The notes beneath the pieces were generated by a model, which worked only from the letters and a program-made list of their open reading frames with translations, was not told where the DNA came from and did not search any database. This document shows positions 45,119-53,325 of a stretch of DNA of 64,000 nt, piece by piece (position 1 is the stretch's first letter; each line of letters opens with the position of its first letter). The DNA is from Desulfobulbaceae bacterium (GTDB lineage: Bacteria; Desulfobacterota; Desulfobulbia; Desulfobulbales; SURF-16). The position numbers and the translations under genes are program-made. The stretch is taken from the NCBI GenBank assembly GCA_020444175.1, contig JAHLLM010000008.1, positions 1-64,000 on the forward strand. The letters are read 5' to 3'.

Positions 45119-46611
45119 CGTGGCAGGGATGGCTTCTGGTCAGCATACTCCTCAGTTCGTTCCTGCCGGGTATAATCATCTTTTCCCTGCCTGAAGAAAA
45201 AACCGGACTGCGCACCACGCTCAATCTTCTGGGATCCGGGACCAAGATTGTCCTTGTCCTGATTATGAATATAGGCATCTATCTTGGCTACAGCTATGAA
45301 ATACGGCTGCCCCTTGTGCCGGGGGTGGAGATTTTGTTAAATGCCGATCCCCTTTCATCGCTTTTTGCCACGCTGTCCAGTGTCCTCTGGTTCCTGACCA
45401 CAATTTATGCGGTGGGCTATTTGGAGGATTCGCCTAACCGCAGTCATTTTTTCGGATATTTCAGCCTGTGCGTGACGGTCACAATCGGTATTTCCCTGGC
45501 CGGTAATCTTGTCACCTTCCTGCTTTTTTACGAGATGCTGACCCTGACAACCTATCCGCTTATTATTCACCGCGGTACCGCCCAGGCCCTGCGGGCAGGA
45601 GGCAATTATCTTATTTACACCCTGGGGGGAGGCAGTGTCTTTCTGTTTGCCGTTGTGTGGCTGCAGACAATTACCGGGCCCTCTGATTTTGCTGCAACAG
45701 GATTTGCTCCACACCTGCTCCAAACCCATGCTTTTTCCTTGAAAATCATATTCCTGCTGTTGATCATGGGCGTTGGCGTCAAGGCCGCCCTGGTTCCTCT
45801 GCATGGCTGGTTGCCCCAGGCCATGGTCGCCCCTGCCCCTGTAAGTGCCCTGCTTCATGCCGTTGCCGTGGTCAAGGCGGGAGCCTTTGGTATTATACGC
45901 ATCATTCTCGATGTGTATGGCATCGAAAATCTGACGAACCTCGGACTTTTCCCCTTTCTGACGGCCATTGCTTCGGTCACTGTTCTCTGGGGATCAATCC
46001 GTGCCCTGCAACAGGATGACCTGAAGCGGCGTCTGGCCTTTTCAACCGTCAGCCAGGTTTCCTATATTGCCCTGGGAATGAGCCTGGCTGACCAGAGTCT
46101 TGCTGTCATGGGCGGGCTTGTTCATCTTGTGCATCAGGGACTCATGAAGATTACTTTGTTTTTCTGTGCCGGAAACATTGCGGAAACCCTTGGAATTCAC
46201 AGGATCAGCCAGATGAAAGGCGTGGCCCGCCGTATGCCTCTGACCATGGCGGCTTTTACTGTGGGCGCGCTTGGTATGATCGGCATTCCTCCCACGATCG
46301 GCTTTGTCAGCAAGTGGTATCTCGGTCTCGGCTGCCTTGATGCCGGCAACTGGTGGCTGGTGACGGTTCTTGCCGTAAGCAGCCTGCTCAATGCCGGCTA
46401 TTTTCTGCCCATAATCATCACAGCCTGGTTTAGAAGGCAGGATGCTCCATGGCCTGAGGAGCATCAATTCGGGCGCTATGAAACGCGCCTTATGCTGCTT
46501 GTTCCGCCGTTAATAACCGCCTTTGTTGTTCTGTTCATGGGGGCATTGGCCAATGCCAGGTTCAGTCCCCTTGCCTGGGTCCGTTTTATTGTCAAGGGGT
46601 ATGGCTTATGA
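45115..46611 (+). CDS. Proton-conducting antiporter subunit (second)
   Basis: 498 residues, fourteen or so helices, related to NuoM/MrpD. The TM5 Glu (FLLFYEMLTLTTYPLI) and both channel Lys (GVKAALVPLHGWLPQA; AVAVVKAGAFGI) are all present, so it should be competent for ion movement. It carries the PLHGWLPQAMVAPAPVSALL motif and the downstream FSTVSQVSYIALG loop. Translation is coupled at both ends (ATGA overlaps). It probably forms the middle pump unit of the complex. Confidence 0.9.
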   Translation: MTWQGWLLVSILLSSFLPGIIIFSLPEEKTGLRTTLNLLGSGTKIVLVLIMNIGIYLGYSYEIRLPLVPGVEILLNADPLSSLFATLSSVLWFLTTIYAVGYLEDSPNRSHFFGYFSLCVTVTIGISLAGNLVTFLLFYEMLTLTTYPLIIHRGTAQALRAGGNYLIYTLGGGSVFLFAVVWLQTITGPSDFAATGFAPHLLQTHAFSLKIIFLLLIMGVGVKAALVPLHGWLPQAMVAPAPVSALLHAVAVVKAGAFGIIRIILDVYGIENLTNLGLFPFLTAIASVTVLWGSIRALQQDDLKRRLAFSTVSQVSYIALGMSLADQSLAVMGGLVHLVHQGLMKITLFFCAGNIAETLGIHRISQMKGVARRMPLTMAAFTVGALGMIGIPPTIGFVSKWYLGLGCLDAGNWWLVTVLAVSSLLNAGYFLPIIITAWFRRQDAPWPEEHQFGRYETRLMLLVPPLITAFVVLFMGALANARFSPLAWVRFIVKGYGL

Positions 46612-48326
46612 TGAACAGCTCAAATCTGTACCATATTTTCTGTACTTTTATGCTTTCTCTTGTGGCGGGCTGGCCGCTGTTTTTTTCTTTTGCCTGTTTT
46701 ATTCCCGCCTTTCGTTCAAAGGCCTGCTTTCTCCTGCCATGGGCTGCTGTCCCAGCCTTTGTTGCCGTTTTTTTGGTTCCGGTTGGGGAGGTGGTTGAAG
46801 TGCCCTGGTTTTTTATGGGAGGCCGCATGGGGCTTGATGAAACAGGTCGCATCTTTTTATGCCTGAGTGCTTTTATCTGGTTTCTTGCCGGAATGAGCAG
46901 TGTGCATCTCAGCGGCCGCGAGCGCTACAGCGTTTTTTTTCTGGCAGCCATGGCCGGTAACTTCGGCCTTATTCTGGCCCAGGACGCACTTGGTTATTAT
47001 GTCTTTTTTGCTTTGATGAGTTTTTCTGCCGTTGGCCTTGTGGTGCACAGGGGGACTCCTGATACCCGCAAAGCGGGGGGTGTCTATTTGCTGCTGGTCA
47101 TGATTGGAGAAATGGCTCTTTTTGTTTCGCTTCTCATGCTCGCTGGAAACACCGAAAGTATGGCCATAGCAGATATTACCGACGATTCATCATACAACCT
47201 GGGAATACTCCTTCTTCTGTTTATCGGCTTTGGGGTGAAAGTAGGAGTACTGCCTGTGCATGGCTGGATGCCGCTGGCCTATCAGGCTGCTCCTGTCCCT
47301 GCCGCTGCTGCCCTTTCCGGGGCAATGGTCAACGCCGGCCTTCTCGGCTGGTTGCGCTTTCTGCCTCTCGGTCGGATCGACAGTCCCCGGGGAGCGCTGC
47401 TGTTCATAACTGCCGGAGGAGTGGCTGCCCTGTACGGCGTTGTCGCCGGGCTGGGGCAAAGAAAGCCGGGAGCCGTTCTTGGTTACTCCAGTATCAGTCA
47501 GATGGGTTTGATGACTCTTGTTGTCGGCCTCGGTCTCAGCAGTCCTGCCGCGGGTGAGCAGGCAGCGGCTGTTCTTGTCCTCTACGCTGTGCACCACAGT
47601 TTATCAAAAAGCTGCCTCTTTTTCGGATATGATGTCATGACAAGCCGTCAAGGACAACTGTCTGGCTGGAGCGTTGCCGCTCTTCTCCTTCCCGCTTTGT
47701 CTCTGGCCGGTCTGCCTTTTACCAGTGGAGCTGTTGCCAAGACAGGACTCAAAGAACTTTTTCATGCTGTTGGTGAGCCATGGAGCAGTGCAGCCAGTTA
47801 TTTTTTACCACTGACAGCTTTGGGCACCACCCTTCTTGTTCTTCATTTTGTCCAGAGAGCTTGTGTCCGGAAATCCGCCCCTGCTTCCCGTGCCGTTCTG
47901 GTGACAAAAATACTGGTATTGATTGCCAGCCTTGGCGCTGTGGCTTTTGCTGTCTGGCTCTGGCCGCAAGCCAAACTGCAGGCCAGGCATTCCCTGGCTA
48001 TATCAAAAATTATTCATGCCCTGTGGCCCGTTGTACTCGGCTCTGGGATTATTTTTTTCTGGAGGCGGAGCGAGGACAAACAAGAGGTGTATGACGATGG
48101 TTATTTAGCCTGTGAATCCAGGTCGCATTTGAATAGTTTGTATATGCAGGTTTCAAAATCGTGGGAGATGCGCCTGGCAAGGCTGTCTAAATTCTTTTTT
48201 GCAATGCTGGAGTTGCTTCTTAAGATGCTGCAACTTCGAAAAATCGAGAAAATTCTGGGAAGATGGACCATGGTTGGAGTGTCGTATCTGGTGCTCTGTC
48301 TCCTTCTGCTCCTTCTGCTCCGCTAG
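46608..48326 (+). CDS. Antiporter-like membrane subunit with altered ion-path residues (third)
   Basis: 572 residues and a hydrophobic antiporter fold, with VLPVHGWMPLAYQAAPVPAA as the signature. Compared with its two neighbours the TM5 Glu is replaced (YYVFFALMSFSAVGL reads Ala) and the second Lys is Asn (SGAMVNAGLLGW), while the first Lys (GVKVGVLP) is kept. It may thus be structural, or move ions differently. The C-terminal stretch (EVYDDGYLACESRSHLNSLY) resembles the end of HyfB/HycC-like subunits. It is the last gene of the operon and is followed by a strong terminator. Confidence 0.85.
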   Translation: MMNSSNLYHIFCTFMLSLVAGWPLFFSFACFIPAFRSKACFLLPWAAVPAFVAVFLVPVGEVVEVPWFFMGGRMGLDETGRIFLCLSAFIWFLAGMSSVHLSGRERYSVFFLAAMAGNFGLILAQDALGYYVFFALMSFSAVGLVVHRGTPDTRKAGGVYLLLVMIGEMALFVSLLMLAGNTESMAIADITDDSSYNLGILLLLFIGFGVKVGVLPVHGWMPLAYQAAPVPAAAALSGAMVNAGLLGWLRFLPLGRIDSPRGALLFITAGGVAALYGVVAGLGQRKPGAVLGYSSISQMGLMTLVVGLGLSSPAAGEQAAAVLVLYAVHHSLSKSCLFFGYDVMTSRQGQLSGWSVAALLLPALSLAGLPFTSGAVAKTGLKELFHAVGEPWSSAASYFLPLTALGTTLLVLHFVQRACVRKSAPASRAVLVTKILVLIASLGAVAFAVWLWPQAKLQARHSLAISKIIHALWPVVLGSGIIFFWRRSEDKQEVYDDGYLACESRSHLNSLYMQVSKSWEMRLARLSKFFFAMLELLLKMLQLRKIEKILGRWTMVGVSYLVLCLLLLLLLR

Positions 48327-48356
48327 CAGACGTTGCCCCCATTCTCTGCATGGAAA

Positions 48357-48398
48357 GAGACCCTTTGTTACTTTTCGGTAACAGAGGGTCTCTTTTTT
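48357..48398 (+). terminator. Rho-independent terminator of the antiporter operon
   Basis: GAGACCCTTTGTTAC (48357-48371) pairs with GTAACAGAGGGTCTC (48378-48392) with one wobble and a short loop, followed by six T. It lies 30 bases after the last antiporter stop codon. Confidence 0.9.
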
Positions 48399-48687
48399 GT
48401 GCTACCGAGGGGTAACTCAGGCATGATGTTCGTGTCTTAAAATATCAAAATAGCGGTACTTTTATTGATGGCAAAGTTCTTGCTTTTCTTTATTTTGCAG
48501 ATCTTGCAGAAGGTCATCTTCCTCTGTGCGGCAGTAGAAAAGAATCATCACGTCCTAACTTTATTTTCATTTTATGCAGTGTTTCTTTTTGGTTTTTTAA
48601 GCAGCTGCCCTCCGGATATTTTGGGGGAAGTGATCCGAGAGCAGCTTTCCTTGCTCAGAAAATATCGGCAGCCAGGCTGGAGAAAGT

Positions 48688-49065
48688 ATGACAAAGGCGA
48701 CAATTCTTCTTGCCGAAGATGATGAAATAATGCGGGTTACTTTAACTGATTTTTTGGCCAAAAACGGCTGGAGTGTCGATGAGGTTTCAGATGGCCGGGA
48801 GGCTCGAGAAAAACTTCGCCAAAATTGCTATCAGCTCGTTGTTTCCGATATCCGGATGCCGGGGGGAGGCGGTTTTGACCTGCTTGACGAGATCAGGCTG
48901 AAAAAAATACCTCCGCCGATAATCTTTATGACCGCATACGGCAGCGACAGCGAAAAAATTTTATGTATGCAAAAAGGTGCTGCCGCATATCTGTTGAAAC
49001 CTTTTGAAATGGATGAACTTTTATATCAAGTTAGAAAACTTCTCAGTCCGCATCTTGCGCCATAA
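48688..49065 (+). CDS. Single-domain response regulator
   Basis: 125 residues forming a complete CheY-like receiver and nothing else: ILLAEDDEIMRVTL (acidic pocket), LVVSDIRMPGGGGFDLL (phospho-acceptor Asp near residue 53), IIFMTAYGS (Thr) and AYLLKPFEM (Lys). The form is typical of receivers from NtrC-type regulators, but the AAA+ and DNA-binding parts are absent. GGAGAAAG precedes the ATG. Its kinase may be one of the hybrid kinases in the window or elsewhere. The 290 bases upstream hold no recognisable gene. Confidence 0.88.
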   Translation: MTKATILLAEDDEIMRVTLTDFLAKNGWSVDEVSDGREAREKLRQNCYQLVVSDIRMPGGGGFDLLDEIRLKKIPPPIIFMTAYGSDSEKILCMQKGAAAYLLKPFEMDELLYQVRKLLSPHLAP

Positions 49066-49167
49066 AAATGTTCCCTGATTTTGTCGTGCAGTCGGCAAAA
49101 ATCTTTTTTTAATCAATGAGTCAGGCGATTCGGCTGTTTTGTGTAGGTTGAGAATGAATAATGCACC

Positions 49168-49197
49168 TTGACCCTGACAGGTATTAAGCTATACAAT
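49168..49197 (+). promoter_or_regulatory. Sigma-70-like promoter of the chemoreceptor gene
   Basis: TTGACC (49168-49173) and TATACA (49190-49195, spacer 16) or TACAAT (49192-49197, spacer 18) lie about 105 bases upstream of the ATG at 49301. Confidence 0.45.
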
Positions 49198-49300
49198 TTT
49201 TTTGAGGAGGGCAAAGTAGTATAAACTCATAATATGGGTGATGAATCAGATAAAAATTTTCCGCCCTTTATTTTTGTATAAATTATTTTTAGGGAACGAA

Positions 49301-51304
49301 ATGAGCTGGAAAAACCTGACCATTGGCAAAAAAATAGTTGTCGGCTACAGCGTTGTTTTATGTCTTCTTGCTTTATTGGCAATTCTTAACTACCTGGGTA
49401 TCCAACGCATGAAGCATGATGCGGAAGAGGTTATTGACGGCAATAAGCTGGTCGCTATGCTTCATCAGAAAGAGGTAGACCATCTTAATTGGGTGGCAAA
49501 TGTCTCTTCTCTCCTTAACAATGAAGATGTTTCCAGCTTGAGTGTTGAAACGGACGACCATAAATGCGGATTCGGAAAATGGCTTTATGGCAGTGATCGG
49601 AAAAAAGCCGAACAACTTGTACCCAGCCTCGCTCCTCTCATAAAAAAAATAGAAAAACCGCACTATCTCCTTCATCAGTCTGCCATACAGATCAATAATG
49701 TTTTCCAACAGGCCGATATCACCCTGCCAACCAAGATTCTGGAATTTGAATCAGTACACCATGCCTGGGCCGGAAGGATAAAGGACAGCCTTATCACCGG
49801 AGCTTCCACAGTGAGTAATGTGGAAACGGACCCTGAGAAATGTGTGTTAGGGGAATGGCTTAAATCGGTTCAGGCCAAGAATGCCTATAAAAACGGCGAT
49901 GAAGATTTTAAAAAGACATGGGATTCCATTCAGCCCATACACGTTGCTCTGCATGAATCAGCAAACCGCCTCAAAAAAGCATTGGCGGATGATGATCTTA
50001 TGGTTGCCTTGCGGATTTTCGATGAAGAGGCACGACCCGCTCTCAACGGCCTGATAAAATTGCTGGATACGCTCCGCAAAGAGGCAATACATCAGCTACA
50101 GGGCATGCAGGAGGCGAATGACGTTTATTCTTATCAGACAATACCCGCCTTGCATAAAATACAGAAGCTGCTGGCTCAAATTAATGCTGAAACACATAAA
50201 AATATCATGAGTGATGATTTCATGCTGAAATCCATTGATAAAACAGTTTTTCAGGTTTCAATCCTTGCTGCAGTCGCCCTTGTTGCGGGAATACTGATCG
50301 CCTTTTTCACTGGCAGGGGACTTGTCAATCTGCTTACCTCGGTTGTGGGGCAGCTGAGTCAAAGTTCAAGTGAAGTTACTTCTGCCTCTGAGCAGATCGC
50401 CTCTTCAAGTCATAGTCTGGCCGGGGGAACCTCTGAGCAGGCTGTTACCCTGGAAGAGACATCCGCCTCCCTTGAACAGATATCTTCTCTGACCCTTCAC
50501 AATGATGAAAACAGCAAAAAGGCTGACAATATTATGCGTGAGACCCAGGAGGCTATTAATACAGCTGATGGGGCAATGAAAAAATTGACCGTTTCCATGG
50601 AAGAAATTTCAATAGCCAGTTCTGAAATAAAGAACATTGTTAAGAGCATTGACGAGATTGCTTTTCAGACAAACCTTCTTGCCTTAAATGCGGCAGTGGA
50701 AGCTGCCAGAGCAGGAGAGGCCGGTGCCGGCTTTGCAGTCGTGGCCGATGAGGTGAGAAATCTGGCCATGCGGTCGGCAGAATCGGCAAAAAACACCTCC
50801 GTTCTTATTGACTCCACGGTGGAGAAAGTGACTGCAGGCGCCGCGCAGCTTAAAATAACCACGGAATCCTTTGAAATTGCGGCACAATCCTCTTCCAAGG
50901 TCAGCACTCTGGTAAGTGAAGTTGCCACTGCTTCCTCTGAGCAGTCCCAGGGGATAGAACAGATAAACAAGGCAATTTCAGAAATCGATAAAGTCACCCA
51001 GAGTAATGCCGCCGCAGCTGAACAATCGGCTTCCACGGCGGAAGAACTGAGCGCTCAGGCAGCAGCCATGGATGATATAGTCCATGACCTGCAACAAATG
51101 GTCGGTGGTCGAAGGCTAAAGGGAAATATGGACGTAGATGGTATAAACGGTGCGCATCACCTTGAAGAAACAGCACGGAAAGAGAAAAAGCTTGATTCTC
51201 CCCCACTGTCAGCGGACAAAAGAACAACCCATGATAGGCAGACTGTTTTTAAATCGGCTTCGGAAAAAATGATCTCCCTTGGTGATGATTTTGAGGAATT
51301 TTAG
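49301..51304 (+). CDS. Methyl-accepting chemotaxis protein with tandem CZB-type domains
   Basis: About 667 residues. TM1 ([20 protein letters not shown]) is followed by about 300 extracytoplasmic residues and TM2 ([18 protein letters not shown]). The outer region holds two copies of a CZB-like pattern: [12 protein letters not shown] / [11 protein letters not shown] / HYLLHQSA, and [12 protein letters not shown] / [11 protein letters not shown] / HVALHESA, giving His-Cys-His-His sets fit for zinc. The cytoplasmic part has the invariant receptor tip ([20 protein letters not shown], then [18 protein letters not shown]). The ATG at 49301 has AGGGAAC upstream. The C-terminus ends GDDFEEF, which might be an adaptor tether. 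It probably controls motility in response to zinc, redox or hypochlorous stress. Confidence 0.9.
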   Translation: MSWKNLTIGKKIVVGYSVVLCLLALLAILNYLGIQRMKHDAEEVIDGNKLVAMLHQKEVDHLNWVANVSSLLNNEDVSSLSVETDDHKCGFGKWLYGSDRKKAEQLVPSLAPLIKKIEKPHYLLHQSAIQINNVFQQADITLPTKILEFESVHHAWAGRIKDSLITGASTVSNVETDPEKCVLGEWLKSVQAKNAYKNGDEDFKKTWDSIQPIHVALHESANRLKKALADDDLMVALRIFDEEARPALNGLIKLLDTLRKEAIHQLQGMQEANDVYSYQTIPALHKIQKLLAQINAETHKNIMSDDFMLKSIDKTVFQVSILAAVALVAGILIAFFTGRGLVNLLTSVVGQLSQSSSEVTSASEQIASSSHSLAGGTSEQAVTLEETSASLEQISSLTLHNDENSKKADNIMRETQEAINTADGAMKKLTVSMEEISIASSEIKNIVKSIDEIAFQTNLLALNAAVEAARAGEAGAGFAVVADEVRNLAMRSAESAKNTSVLIDSTVEKVTAGAAQLKITTESFEIAAQSSSKVSTLVSEVATASSEQSQGIEQINKAISEIDKVTQSNAAAAEQSASTAEELSAQAAAMDDIVHDLQQMVGGRRLKGNMDVDGINGAHHLEETARKEKKLDSPPLSADKRTTHDRQTVFKSASEKMISLGDDFEEF

Positions 51305-51456
51305 TGCGTTACTCCTGCAATGTTCTAGATTCTCTTCCTCTTGAGTGGGTTCGATAAAAAAAGTGGCAGAGTGTTTCTCCTCACTTTGCCTCCCTCTCCT
51401 TTTACTTCAGATATTTTCCCCTAACAGAGAGTTTCAGGCAGGCAAAAGAGGAAGAC

Positions 51457-51514
51457 TTGACAAAAAGCTCCTCGGTAATTAAATATATGAATAAATGCTC
51501 ATATATTTAATTAC
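51457..51514 (+). promoter_or_regulatory. Promoter overlapped by a perfect 16-bp palindromic operator
   Basis: TTGACA at 51457-51462 and TAAATA at 51480-51485 (17-base spacer) form a promoter. GTAATTAAATATATGA (51475-51490) and TCATATATTTAATTAC (51499-51514) are exact reverse complements, eight bases apart, covering the -10 region. ATATGA-N8-TCATAT is the usual form of an ArsR/SmtB operator, and the ArsR gene starts 22 bases later. Confidence 0.82.
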
Positions 51515-51535
51515 TATCTGCCGACAGGAAGAAAT

Positions 51536-51892
51536 ATGCCCAATAGTGAAGACCGGTGCCAGTGCCGAATGATCCATGAAGAACGCGTTGACGGGGCGCG
51601 GCAAAAGGCGCTTGCTGCTGAAGAGATAGAAAATCTTGCCCAGCTGTTTAAAGCCCTGGCAGACCCTAATCGTTTGCGTATTATTTTTGCCCTGGAACAG
51701 GACGAAATGTGTGTTTGCGACCTTGCCGCCTTCCTTGAGGTGACGGAGTCGGCTGTCAGCCATCAGCTTCGTCTTCTCAGGCAGCTGAATTTTGTTACCA
51801 ATCGTCGTCAGGGACCAATTCTTTATTATCGCCTTACTGACAGTCACATCAGCAGGCTTGCCGGATTGGCTCTGGATCATTTACGTGAATAA
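51536..51892 (+). CDS. ArsR/SmtB-family metal-responsive repressor
   Basis: 118 residues with the winged helix LFKALADPNRLRIIFALEQD, then MCVCDLAAFLEVTESAVSHQLRLL as recognition helix region and a wing. The Cys pair in the CVCD motif at the start of the alpha-3 helix is the classic metal-binding site for arsenite, cadmium or similar soft metals. CQC near the N-terminus could add ligands. Metal binding would release the protein from the palindrome at 51475-51514, turning on itself and the permease gene 13 bases downstream. The ATG has an AGGAAG site just before it. Confidence 0.92.
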   Translation: MPNSEDRCQCRMIHEERVDGARQKALAAEEIENLAQLFKALADPNRLRIIFALEQDEMCVCDLAAFLEVTESAVSHQLRLLRQLNFVTNRRQGPILYYRLTDSHISRLAGLALDHLRE

Positions 51893-51905
51893 GGCGGTGC
51901 AACCT

Positions 51906-53060
51906 ATGGAAATACTTTCATTTATACAGGCCGTGCTTGGTGAGTCCTGGGAAATGCTGAGCGAAGCCTCGATTTATATTCTTTTCGGTCTTCTTGTGGG
52001 CGGACTTCTCAAGATGTTTCTCTCCGCCTCCTATGTCGCTCACCATCTTGGTCGGGGGCGATTTAAGTCAGTACTGAAGGCCGCGCTTTTCGGAATTCCT
52101 ATTCCTCTTTGCTCCTGCGGGGTTTTGCCTGCTGCTGCATCACTCAAAAAGCAGGGGGCAAACAATGGCGCAACCACCGCCTTTCTCATCTCAACCCCTG
52201 AATCCGGAGTTGACTCCATTTCCATCAGTTACGCCCTTCTTGATCCTCTTTTGACCGTTGCCAGGCCCCTTGCCGCCTTTCTTACGGCTTTTGTGGCCGG
52301 CGTTCTTGAGAATCTTGTAAATCCGCCGAAATCAAAGGGCCCGATCAAGGCCGATCTCAGCTGCCCGGTTGATAACTGCTGCAGCGGCGATGATTGTTCG
52401 CCGGAAGAACATGCCAAACATCATACCTTTTTTGAAAAGATTGTCGGCGGACTGAAATATGCGAAAAATGAATTGTGGGGGGATCTGGCTGGCTGGTTTT
52501 TTGTGGGACTGCTGGTGGCCGGAGTTATAACCGTGCTGGTACCCGATGATGTCATCAGTACCTATCTGGGCGGCGGTATTTCATCCATGCTGCTCATGCT
52601 TTTATTCGGCATTCCGCTCTATATCTGCGCCACCTCGTCAACCCCCATTGCTGCGGCCCTGATTCTTAAAGGAGTCAGTCCCGGCGCAGCCCTGGTTTTT
52701 CTCCTTGTCGGCCCGGCAACAAATATTACCTCCATGTCCGTTTTGCTGGGCATACTGGGAAAACGGGCAACTGCTCTCTATCTTGCCTCCATTGCCGTTG
52801 TCAGTGTGCTCTGCGGATTGCTTGTGGATTTTACTTACAACCAGCTGGGAATTTCGGCCCAGGCCGTGGTGGGTCAGGCCTCTGAGCTTCTTCCTTTTTG
52901 GGTGAAGATTGCCGGTGCCGTTATTGTTCTTCTGCTCTCGATCAAACCTCTGTGGGCTAGCCTGAAAAATCTCTTCAGCAAAAAACACGGACATGACTGC
53001 GGTTGCAACGGCAGCTGTTCCTCAACTGGTCTCAGTTCTTTTCCGCAAATAAAAAAGTAA
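51906..53060 (+). CDS. SO_0444/YraQ-type metal permease
   Basis: 384 residues with two sets of membrane helices and the family motif FGIPIPLCSCGVLPAAASLKKQGA (about residues 60-83), plus the matching FGIPLYICATSSTPIAAALI in the second half. A Cys-rich loop (CPVDNCCSGDDCSPEEHAKHH, about 155-175) and a His/Cys tail (HGHDCGCNGSCSS) are likely metal-capturing segments. The family is annotated as copper/zinc or arsenic-type efflux permease. It is co-transcribed with the ArsR-type repressor. ATG at 51906 is chosen; upstream in-frame sequence overlaps the repressor gene. Confidence 0.9.
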   Translation: MEILSFIQAVLGESWEMLSEASIYILFGLLVGGLLKMFLSASYVAHHLGRGRFKSVLKAALFGIPIPLCSCGVLPAAASLKKQGANNGATTAFLISTPESGVDSISISYALLDPLLTVARPLAAFLTAFVAGVLENLVNPPKSKGPIKADLSCPVDNCCSGDDCSPEEHAKHHTFFEKIVGGLKYAKNELWGDLAGWFFVGLLVAGVITVLVPDDVISTYLGGGISSMLLMLLFGIPLYICATSSTPIAAALILKGVSPGAALVFLLVGPATNITSMSVLLGILGKRATALYLASIAVVSVLCGLLVDFTYNQLGISAQAVVGQASELLPFWVKIAGAVIVLLLSIKPLWASLKNLFSKKHGHDCGCNGSCSSTGLSSFPQIKK

Positions 53061-53115
53061 ACAGCCCGGCACGCATAGATAGGGATTTTTTTTGAGGATT
53101 TTTTTGTGTCAGATT

Positions 53116-53255
53116 AGTGTCATGTCAGGCTTCAATTGTCGTGTAGGTCGCCATACCCATGGCGACTCTTCAGTGTCGGGAAGGGATCGAAGTCTCTCCT
53201 TGTTCGCTATCTCCCGACCTACAGCATGCGTCAAAAGGCATTTGACATGACACCA
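53116..53255. repeat. Nested inverted-repeat element
   Basis: AGTGTCATGTCA (53116-53127) and TGACATGACAC (53243-53253) form outer arms, and GTAGGTCG (53143-53150) and CGACCTAC (53215-53222) inner arms. No reading frame exists. It looks like a MITE or REP-type unit between convergent genes. Confidence 0.55.
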
Positions 53256-53325
53256 CTTACTGTATAAGGGCAAGTGAAAGAGCCGAGACTCCTATAAGGA
53301 CTCTGATATGAGTCTTTTTGCTGTT

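Noticed and set aside
51305-51420. Hairpin after the chemoreceptor gene (GGCAGAGTG / CACTTTGCC) as a terminator
   Set aside because: One mismatch in a 9-bp stem and no T run after it; too weak to call.
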